This document shows, piece by piece, positions 7,480-13,577 of a stretch of DNA of 26,240 bases (position 1 is its first letter; each line of letters begins with the position of its first letter). The position numbers and the translations under genes were made by a program. The notes beneath the pieces are model-generated. The model worked only from the letters and a program-made list of their open reading frames with translations, ran no database searches and was not told where the DNA came from. This DNA is from Planctomycetota bacterium (GTDB taxonomy: Bacteria; Planctomycetota; PUPC01; DSUN01): positions 1 to 26,240 of the forward strand of contig VGYW01000070.1 in the NCBI GenBank assembly GCA_016872875.1, given 5' to 3'.

Positions 7480-8086
7480 CTGACCAGATCGGCCACGGTG
7501 GGGGCCGAACCCACGAAGGTGCTGCTCCACGGCGTCCCTCGCGTCGGCTTCTACCACGAGATGCAGCAGCAGGCGGAGACGAAGGCGCGATGCCCCGAGG
7601 ATGCGTGCTTTCCGTCCGTGGTCCGGGCATGCCTGGAGTACCTGGGCGATGGGCTGGGGTGCCGCCAGGTCGGGGTGTGGAACAAGGATTGGCGCCTCGG
7701 CTGCGCCTATGCCTATCTCCTGGGCACGACGGGCGCCGCCTTCCGCCTGAACTGGAAGCCGGGGTGGCACGGCGATAATGTGGCCACGTTCCTCGTCTCG
7801 GACGACCCGAGCGAGGTCTTCCGCCGCGGCTTCGCCTCCGTCGGCTACGGCTGCGAGGTAGTGTGCAAGACGTTCGAGGGCCAGAACAGCGAAGCCTTCT
7901 TCCGCCGCCGAGCACGACCTCATGTGGAAGGCGTGGGCCGCGGTGGGCGGCATGGGCCGCGAGGAGGCGAGGGCGCGCCAGCTCGCCGAGCCGCCGGTCC
8001 GCCGCCGCCTCGCCGACATCGTCCGCACCGCCCGCGCCCGCGACGCGGAGGCCGCCGGCCGCCTCGAACGCGCGCTCGCCAATTGA
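7480..8086 (+). pseudogene. Frameshifted gene, C39/BtrH_N-like hypothetical
   Basis: The first frame reads VLLHGVPRVGFYHEMQQQ..., PEDACFPSVVRACLEYLGD, GCAYAYLLGTTGAAFRLNWK and PGWHGDNV up to SEAFF near 7900. One extra base in the GCCGCCGCC run at about 7902-7910 breaks it. From there a different frame continues with AEHDLMWKAWAAVGG and GREEARARQLAEP to RALAN and a TGA at 8084-8086. Joined, this gives one protein of about 200 residues. The Cys-containing N-terminus and GAAFRL...PGWHGDN recall C39-peptidase-like/BtrH N-terminal proteins; this match is from memory and tentative. The start is uncertain: CTG at 7480 has AGGAG seven bases upstream, GTG at 7498 is an alternative. A one-base sequencing error is possible. 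Confidence 0.6.
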
Positions 8087-8087
8087 C

Positions 8088-8116
8088 TTGACGACTGCCT
8101 CGCGAATGGCTAGAGT
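8088..8116 (+). promoter_or_regulatory. Sigma70-like promoter for the 8157 gene
   Basis: TTGACG at 8088-8093 and TAGAGT at 8111-8116 are exactly 17 bases apart and begin two bases after the stop codon of the upstream frameshifted gene. The leader to the ATG at 8157 would be about 35 bases. The layout matches the promoters at 2267 and 13028. Confidence 0.6.
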
Positions 8117-8156
8117 GCGGGCAGAAGAGACCTTAGCTGTACGAAAGGGGCGCGTG

Positions 8157-9470
8157 ATGAAGAACGCGGTTTCACGTCGGTCGTTTCTGGGCAGGTCGGC
8201 GATTGGGGCGATGGGGATTGGGCTGGCGGCCAAGGCCGTCGGGGCCGAGGGGGCCGCGCCCGCCGATACGATCTCGATGGGCTTCATCGGGGTCGGCTCG
8301 ATGGGCAGCGGCGACATGGCCGCCTTCGCCGCCCACAAGGACTGCCGCGTCTCCGCTATCTGCGACGTGAATGCGCCCCGCCGCGAGGCGATGGTGAAAC
8401 GCTTCGAGGCCACGGCGAAAGGCTATCACGACTTCCGTAAGCTGCTGGAGCAGAAGGACATTCATGCCGTCTGCATCGCCACGCCGCCACACTGGCACGC
8501 CATCATGGCCGTCCACGCGGCCAAGGCGGGCAAGGATTTCTACGTAGAGAAGCCGATGACGCTCTACGTGGCGGAGAGCCAGGCGGTGGTGAGGGCGGCA
8601 GCGGAGAACAAGCGGGTCACCCAGGTCGGCACGCAAATCCACGCAGAGAACAACTACCGCCGCGTGGTCGAGGCCGTCCGCGCCGGCGTCCTCGGCACCG
8701 TCAACCTCGTCCGCACGTTCAACGTGATGAACCAGACGCGAACCGGCATCGGCAAGGCGCCCGCCAATGCGCCCGTGCCCCAGGGCCTCGACTGGGATAT
8801 GTTCCTGGGGCCGCTGCCGATGCGGCCATTCAACCCCATCATCGTGGCAAGCTCGTACCACCATTGCTCGTTCATGGACGTCAGCGGCGGGTGGCTGCCC
8901 GGCATGGCGCCGCACATCATTGACCTGCCCGTCTGGGCGCTCGACCTGCCGCTGCCCAGCCAGGTGAGTTGCGCGGGCGGACGCTTCGTGATTGACGACG
9001 ACGGCGACGCGCCCGAAGTCCAGGAGGTGCTCTTCCGCTATCCCAACCTCGTGATGACCTGGATGCACAACCTGGCGAACAGCTACGGCTTCGACTTCAA
9101 CGGCGCGGGCGGCATGGCCCGCCGCCTGGGCATCTACTTCCACGGCGACAAGGCCACGCTCTACAGCGACTACGGGATGCACAAGATCATCCCCGAGGCG
9201 GACCCGAAGGCGACGCTCGAGCTCCCCAAGCCCTCGATCCCACCCTCCGTGGGGCATCACCGCGAACTCCTCGACGCCATCAAGACCCGCCAGCAGCCCC
9301 TCTGCAACGTCGCCTACCACCACCGCGTCAACGTCCCCTGCTGCCTCGCCAACCTCTCCTACAAGCTCGGCCGCTCCGTGCAACTCGACCCCGTGAAGGA
9401 GACGGTCATCGGCGACGAGGTCGCCACCCGTCTCCTGACCCCGACCTATCGCGAGCCGTGGACATTGTGA
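8157..9470 (+). CDS. Tat-exported Gfo/Idh/MocA family oxidoreductase
   Basis: A 437-residue paralogue of the 901-2253 protein and likewise a predicted secreted NAD(P)-dependent oxidoreductase of unknown substrate. The twin-arginine motif is SRRSFLG at residues 6-12, with a hydrophobic stretch to about residue 30 (VGAEGA). The Rossmann loop GFIGVGSMGSG is at 42-52, TPPHWHA at 109-115, and EKP at 131-133. GLDWDMFLGPLPMRPFNP and the GGWLPGMAPHIIDLP segment form the C-terminal barrel; the closing EPWTL resembles the WTL end of the first copy. AAAGGGG at 8143-8149 is seven bases before the ATG; an in-frame GTG lies one codon earlier. It has its own promoter. Sequence differs enough from the other two copies to suggest different substrates rather than recent duplication. 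Confidence 0.93.
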   Translation: MKNAVSRRSFLGRSAIGAMGIGLAAKAVGAEGAAPADTISMGFIGVGSMGSGDMAAFAAHKDCRVSAICDVNAPRREAMVKRFEATAKGYHDFRKLLEQKDIHAVCIATPPHWHAIMAVHAAKAGKDFYVEKPMTLYVAESQAVVRAAAENKRVTQVGTQIHAENNYRRVVEAVRAGVLGTVNLVRTFNVMNQTRTGIGKAPANAPVPQGLDWDMFLGPLPMRPFNPIIVASSYHHCSFMDVSGGWLPGMAPHIIDLPVWALDLPLPSQVSCAGGRFVIDDDGDAPEVQEVLFRYPNLVMTWMHNLANSYGFDFNGAGGMARRLGIYFHGDKATLYSDYGMHKIIPEADPKATLELPKPSIPPSVGHHRELLDAIKTRQQPLCNVAYHHRVNVPCCLANLSYKLGRSVQLDPVKETVIGDEVATRLLTPTYREPWTL

Positions 9471-9496
9471 TTGCCGATTTCCGATTGCCGATTTCA
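9469..9496. repeat. Two 14-bp tandem copies at a stop codon
   Basis: GATTGCCGATTTCC (9469-9482) is followed directly by GATTGCCGATTTCA (9483-9496). The first copy overlaps the TGA of the oxidoreductase gene. Confidence 0.75.
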
Positions 9497-9545
9497 GAGA
9501 TTGTAGGGCGTGCATACTTGCACGCGGAATCTGGGCTCTCGCGGC

Positions 9546-9574
9546 TTGACAAGGCGCCGCCGCCCTGCCATGCT
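9546..9574 (+). promoter_or_regulatory. Candidate promoter for the FGE-like gene
   Basis: A perfect TTGACA at 9546-9551 lies 17 bases before CATGCT at 9569-9574. The -10 box is weak, so this is only a candidate. Confidence 0.35.
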
Positions 9575-9594
9575 GTGCTGCGAACGGTGTAGCC

Positions 9595-9647
9595 ACAAGC
9601 GTCCCGCTTGCGATGCCTCCGGGCCGCTCGACAAGCGGGTCGCTTGT
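9595..9647. repeat. Nested inverted repeat ACAAGCG-type
   Basis: ACAAGCGTCCCGCTTG at 9595-9610 and CAAGCGGGTCGCTTGT at 9632-9647 are reverse complements at 15 of 16 positions. Each arm is also a small hairpin (CAAGCG-TCC-CGCTTG; ACAAGCG-GGT-CGCTTGT), so the element can fold as one long stem or two short ones. It would lie in the leader of the 9685 gene. Confidence 0.8.
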
Positions 9648-9684
9648 CGCTACGCCAACCCGCAACGGTCAGGAGGGTGTCGAC

Positions 9685-10674
9685 ATGAGAGCAGTGGCGC
9701 ATGGATGGGCGGCTTTGGTCCTACTGGCGGCGCTCACCGGCTTCGGCTTCTGCGGCGAGCAGGCCCCGAAGGAGCGAGTGGTGGACCTCGGCGGCGGGGT
9801 GAAGATGGCTTTCGTCCTCATTCCCGCCGGCACTTTCACGATGGGGAGCACGGAGGCGGAGATCAAGGCCGTGCTGGCAAAGTGGCCCGAGGCCAAGGAG
9901 GAGTGGTTCAAGGACGAGAAGCCGGCCCACAAGGTGACGCTCTCCAAAGGCTTCTGGATGGGCAAACACGAGGTCACTGTGGGCCAGTTCCGCCGCTTCG
10001 CCGAAACCACTGGCTACAAGACCGATGCCGAGAAGGCAACGGTGTTCAAGGGTGCGTTGGACATCTCGCAGGGCAAGGTGGAGATCGCGCAGGATGCGAG
10101 TTGGCGGAACCCGTACGTCAAGCAGACCGACGAGCATCCCGTGCTTTGCGTGAGCTGGAACGACGCGCGGGCGTTCGCCGACTGGCTGAATGCCGCGGAC
10201 AAGGCGAGGCCCCCAGGGACCGCCTATCGGCTGCCCACGGAGGCGGAATGGGAGTACGCTTGCCGGGCCGGCAGCACCACTCGGTTCCAATGGGGCGACG
10301 ACCCCGACAAGGGAGAGGGCTGGTGCAACGCCGCAGACCTGACGGCGCGGAACTGGTTTCGCGAGGTGTCAGTGTTCAACTGGGATGATGGGTTCCTGAA
10401 CTCGGCACCCGTCGGCTCCTTCAAGGCCAATGCCTTCGGCCTTCAAGACATGCACGGGAACGCCTCCGAATGGTGCCAGGACTGGTATGGGCCATACAAG
10501 CAGGGGGATCAGAGGGACCCAACAGGGCCGGAGACTGGCGTGCTTCGGGTGGTTCGCGGCGGCTTCTGGGGCAGCCTTCCCGGTGGCCTGCGCTCGGCCA
10601 GGCGGCTCAGCAACCATCCTGGGTTGCGGTTTATCAACGACGGCTTTCGGTTGGTCCTCACCCCAGGACCCTAA
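9685..10674 (+). CDS. Secreted FGE-sulfatase (DUF323) domain protein
   Basis: A 329-residue protein with an N-terminal signal peptide (about residues 1-23, VLLAALTGFGFCGE) and one formylglycine-generating-enzyme-like domain. Visible family features are MAFVLIPAGTFTMGS (41-55), FWMGKHEVTVGQFRRF (90-105), PVLCVSWNDARAFADWLN (152-169), YRLPTEAEWEYACRAG (181-196), GLQDMHGNASEWCQDWYG (252-269) and VVRGGFWG (289-296). Where true FGEs carry the paired catalytic cysteines shortly after RGGS, this protein has GSLPGGLRSARR and no Cys, so it is unlikely to make formylglycine. Similar secreted proteins are numerous in planctomycetes; their role is mostly unknown. GGAGG at 9672-9676 precedes the ATG by eight bases. 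It ends 113 bases before the hydrolase gene, with a strong hairpin between them. Confidence 0.88.
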   Translation: MRAVAHGWAALVLLAALTGFGFCGEQAPKERVVDLGGGVKMAFVLIPAGTFTMGSTEAEIKAVLAKWPEAKEEWFKDEKPAHKVTLSKGFWMGKHEVTVGQFRRFAETTGYKTDAEKATVFKGALDISQGKVEIAQDASWRNPYVKQTDEHPVLCVSWNDARAFADWLNAADKARPPGTAYRLPTEAEWEYACRAGSTTRFQWGDDPDKGEGWCNAADLTARNWFREVSVFNWDDGFLNSAPVGSFKANAFGLQDMHGNASEWCQDWYGPYKQGDQRDPTGPETGVLRVVRGGFWGSLPGGLRSARRLSNHPGLRFINDGFRLVLTPGP

Positions 10675-10697
10675 TGGCGACTTGCGGTCCCAGTTGG

Positions 10698-10757
10698 TAG
10701 TCCCGCCTTCAGGCGGTCTTGAGTCTTCCCCGGGAAGACCGCCTGAAGGCGGCACTA
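10698..10757. repeat. Strong hairpin after FGE-like gene
   Basis: Arms 10698-10720 and 10735-10757 are reverse complements at 22 of 23 positions around a 14-base loop. Each arm also contains CCGCC-TTCA-GGCGG or its near equivalent, itself a hairpin, the same arms-within-arms design as at 9595-9647. Its position suits a terminator for the 9685 gene, but no T-run follows. Confidence 0.85.
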
Positions 10758-10787
10758 CGAGCAAGTGCGATGCGAGGAGAGATGCGA

Positions 10788-13031
10788 ATGGGCAATGGGC
10801 GTTCCAAGGAGTTGCCGGACGGTCTCCGCGGCCTGAAGGCCGAGGTCCTGTCGGCTGAGGAGCAGGCCCGCGCTATAGGCGCGCTCGACGAGGATTGCCG
10901 GGAGCGGCTGCGGGAGGCGAATCGGCGCGATGCCGCGGCGTGGGCAAAGGTGCAGTCGCGGGCCGATTGGGAACGCTTCCGCGATGAGAGGATCAAGGCA
11001 CTGAGAGAATCGCTCGGCCAGTTTCCGCCGGCGCCGAAGGCGCTCGATGCCGAGGTGACGGGGACGCTGGAGGGCGAGGGCTTCCGGATTGAGAAGCTGG
11101 TCTTCGAGAGCCGGCCAGGGCTGGTCGTCACCGCCAACCTCTATGTGCCCAACCCGCCGCGGGGGAAGATGCCGGCCTTCCTCCTGGTCCACAGCCACCA
11201 CAACCCGAAGGAGCAGGGGGAGCTTCAGGACATGGGGGTGCTCTGGTCGCGCCTGGGCTGCCTGGTGCTGGTGCCCGACCAGATCAGCCACGGCGAACGC
11301 CGCCAGCAGCCGTTCGCAGGCCGCGAGGACTACCGCCACCGCATGGTCATCGGCATGCAGCTCCACCTCGTGGGCGAAAGCCTCACGGGCTGGATGGCCT
11401 GGGACCTTATGCGCTGCGTGGACCTGCTCCTGGCCCGCACGGGGATTGACCGAGAGAAGATCGTCGTCATGGGCTCCGTGGCGGGCGGGGGCGACCCCGC
11501 GGCGGTCGTGGCGGCGCTCGACCCCCGCATCACCTGCGCCATCCCCTTCAACTTCGGCGGCCCGCAGCCCGAGACCCGATACCCGCTGCCCGAGAACGCT
11601 GAGGAGGCATTCAACTTCGCGGGCAGCGGCAGCTTCGAGTCCACGAGGAACCTGCGCCTGAGCGCCCGCGACGGCTTCCTCCCCTACGTCATCGTCGGCG
11701 CGGTCGCGCCCAAGCCGCTCATCTACGCGCACGAGTTCGCGTGGGACGCCGAGCGCGACCCTGTGTGGAAGCGTTTCGGGCGGGTCTGGGGCTTCTACGG
11801 CGCGGCGGACAAGCTGGCCGCCTGCCACGGCTGGGGCCGCGTGACAATCAAGCCGCCTGACGCGAGCCACTGCAACAACATCGGCGCCCCGCACCGCAAG
11901 GGCATCTACCCGCACCTCGAGCGCTGGTTCGGCATCCCCGCGCCCAAGGAGGAGCCGCAGGTCCGCCGCCCGGCCGATGAGCTTCGTTGCATCACCGACG
12001 CTGTCGCGGCCAAGCGCCAACCCAAACTCGTCCACTACCTTGCGAAGGCATTGAGCCTTGGGCGAGCGGGCAAGGCCCGCGCCGCCCTGGCCGCGTTGGC
12101 GCCCGCCGAACGCCGCCGAAAGCTCCAGACCGATTGGGCTAGGCTCCTCGGCGACATCGAGCCGAAGGCCGCCCCAAAGGCCGAAGCCCGCGGCAAGGAT
12201 GAGCTTGCCGAACGCATCCTGCTCACCCTCGATGACGGCTTCGTTGTCCCGACCGTCCTCTTACTCCCGCCCGGGAAGCGGGAAAAGCTACCCATCGTCG
12301 TCGCCATCGCGAAGCAAGGCAAGGCAGGCTTCCTCAAGAACCGCGCCGACGAGTTGGCCGCCCTCCTCGCGCGCGGCATCGCCGTCTGCCTCCCCGACGT
12401 GCGCTCGACCGGCGAGACCGATGCCAACGGCGAGCCGGGCCGCCACCGCAAGACGGTCGGCCCGTCGTCCACCTACATGATGCTGGGCGAAACGCTCACC
12501 GGCCTGCGCCTGCGCGACCTGCGGGGCGTCCTCCGCTACCTGCGCACCCGCCCGGAACTCGACGCCAAACGGCTCGCCCTCTGGGGCGATTCGTTCGCAC
12601 CGGTGAACGTCCCGCCCTTCGCCGACAAGCCGCTCGAGAGCGCCGACCGCCCCCGCGAGAGCGAGCCGATCGGCGGCCTCCTCGCCCTCTTCGCCGCGCT
12701 CTTCGAGGACGACGCCAAGGCCCTCCTCATCCGCCGCGGCCTCGTCGCCTTCGAGGCCGCCCTCTGCTCGCCATTCCTCTACGTGCCCCACGATGTCATC
12801 GTCCCAGGCGCCCTCACGGCGGGCGACCTGGCCGACGTGGCGGCCGCCCTTGCCCCGATGCCCTTGCGCTTCGAGGGCCTCGTGGACGGCCGCAACTGTC
12901 AGGTGAGCGAGCCCGAGCTCCGCCGCTGGCTCGAGCCCGCCCGCCAGGCATACGCCAAGTGCGAGGGCCGGCTGGTGCTGGAGACCGGCCTTCGCAATGA
13001 CGCTGCGGACCGCTTGGCGTCCTGTCTTTGA
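10788..13031 (+). CDS. Two-domain alpha/beta-hydrolase, acetyl-esterase-like
   Basis: A 747-residue protein with two alpha/beta-hydrolase-like halves of the acetyl xylan esterase/dienelactone hydrolase type. The first (about residues 95-385) has LVVTANLYVPNPPRGKMPA, LLVHSHHNPKE as oxyanion-hole region, and VVMGSVAGGGDPAAVVAALD at 226-245, where the expected GxSxG nucleophile elbow is altered (GSVAGGG). The second (about 470-725) has VPTVLLLPPG, an altered strand VVAIAKQGKAGF, and LALWGDSFAPVN with Ser602 in a GDSFA elbow. So only the second half clearly keeps a nucleophile serine. GGAG at 10776-10779 fits the ATG at 10788 (eight bases); earlier in-frame ATGs are too close to it. No signal peptide is evident. 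The TGA overlaps the -35 box of the hicBA promoter. Ester hydrolysis is inferred from the fold only. Confidence 0.85.
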   Translation: MGNGRSKELPDGLRGLKAEVLSAEEQARAIGALDEDCRERLREANRRDAAAWAKVQSRADWERFRDERIKALRESLGQFPPAPKALDAEVTGTLEGEGFRIEKLVFESRPGLVVTANLYVPNPPRGKMPAFLLVHSHHNPKEQGELQDMGVLWSRLGCLVLVPDQISHGERRQQPFAGREDYRHRMVIGMQLHLVGESLTGWMAWDLMRCVDLLLARTGIDREKIVVMGSVAGGGDPAAVVAALDPRITCAIPFNFGGPQPETRYPLPENAEEAFNFAGSGSFESTRNLRLSARDGFLPYVIVGAVAPKPLIYAHEFAWDAERDPVWKRFGRVWGFYGAADKLAACHGWGRVTIKPPDASHCNNIGAPHRKGIYPHLERWFGIPAPKEEPQVRRPADELRCITDAVAAKRQPKLVHYLAKALSLGRAGKARAALAALAPAERRRKLQTDWARLLGDIEPKAAPKAEARGKDELAERILLTLDDGFVVPTVLLLPPGKREKLPIVVAIAKQGKAGFLKNRADELAALLARGIAVCLPDVRSTGETDANGEPGRHRKTVGPSSTYMMLGETLTGLRLRDLRGVLRYLRTRPELDAKRLALWGDSFAPVNVPPFADKPLESADRPRESEPIGGLLALFAALFEDDAKALLIRRGLVAFEAALCSPFLYVPHDVIVPGALTAGDLADVAAALAPMPLRFEGLVDGRNCQVSEPELRRWLEPARQAYAKCEGRLVLETGLRNDAADRLASCL

Positions 13032-13056
13032 CATCTCGGAGTGAACAGGGTAGTAT
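13028..13056 (+). promoter_or_regulatory. Sigma70-like promoter for hicBA
   Basis: A perfect TTGACA at 13028-13033, overlapping the upstream stop codon, lies exactly 17 bases before TAGTAT at 13051-13056. The leader to the hicB ATG would be about 40 bases. In known hicBA loci the HicB antitoxin represses its own promoter; no obvious operator palindrome is seen here. Confidence 0.65.
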
Positions 13057-13100
13057 GGTGGCAGCGGCTACTTGAGCGGCTTCCACGATGGGGAATGGCG

Positions 13101-13322
13101 ATGAAGCAACTCCTCACAGCCATCATCGAGCGCGAGGGGGACGGCTACGTGGCGCTCTGTCCCGAACTCGACGTCGCCAGCCAAGGCGATTCTGTGGAGG
13201 AAGCGCGGCGGAACCTGCGGGAGGCCATCGAACTGTTCTTCGAATGCGCCTCTCCCGGCGAGATCAAGCGGCGCCTCACCGGCGAAGTCTACGTCACCAA
13301 CGTCGAGGTCAGCGTTGGGTAA
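13101..13322 (+). CDS. hicB: HicB-family antitoxin
   Basis: A 73-residue HicB-type protein: MKQLLTAIIEREGDGYVALCPELDVASQGDSVEEARRNLREAIELFF is the partial RNase H-like fold that binds and masks the HicA toxin. I write it here only as a description of the fold: residues 2-8 first strand, DGYVALCPELDVASQG at 14-29 the second strand and loop, SVEEARRNLREAIELFF at 31-47 the helix. There is no DNA-binding domain after it, so autoregulation would need another route. The ATG at 13101 is preferred to that at 13095 because GGGGA (13090-13094) is six bases away. It overlaps hicA by eight bases. Confidence 0.9.
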   Translation: MKQLLTAIIEREGDGYVALCPELDVASQGDSVEEARRNLREAIELFFECASPGEIKRRLTGEVYVTNVEVSVG

Positions 13323-13539
13323 GCTGCGCCTGCTCTCCGGCAAAGAGGTTTGCGCCATCCTCGCGCGACATGGGTTCACCGAGGTGCGCCGGCGCGGCAG
13401 CCACGTCGTCATGCAGCGGAGGCTCGCCACGGGAACCATCACTGTCCCCGTGCCAGACCACAGAGAAGTGAAGCTCGGAACTCTCCGCTCCATCATTCGT
13501 CAGTCCGAACTCCCCCGAGCGGATTTCGAGTCCGTCTGA
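13315..13539 (+). CDS. hicA: HicA-family mRNA interferase toxin
   Basis: A 74-residue HicA toxin with a double-stranded-RNA-binding-like fold that cleaves mRNA when not held by HicB. LLSGKEVCAILARHGFTEVR is the first helix-strand, RRRGSHVVMQR contains the catalytic His30, and ITVPVPDHREVKLGTLRSI forms the final strands and helix. The start is TTG at 13315, overlapping the end of hicB, so translation is probably coupled. Order here is antitoxin then toxin. The GH42-like gene starts 38 bases downstream and may be read from the same promoter. Confidence 0.92.
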   Translation: MGKLRLLSGKEVCAILARHGFTEVRRRGSHVVMQRRLATGTITVPVPDHREVKLGTLRSIIRQSELPRADFESV

Positions 13540-13577
13540 CCCTGGTACCCGTCGCATCCTCTTGTAAGGAGAAGGCT

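Noticed and set aside
10698..10757. Classical Rho-independent terminator
   Set aside because: The stem is strong but no T-run follows; kept only as a repeat with possible terminator role.
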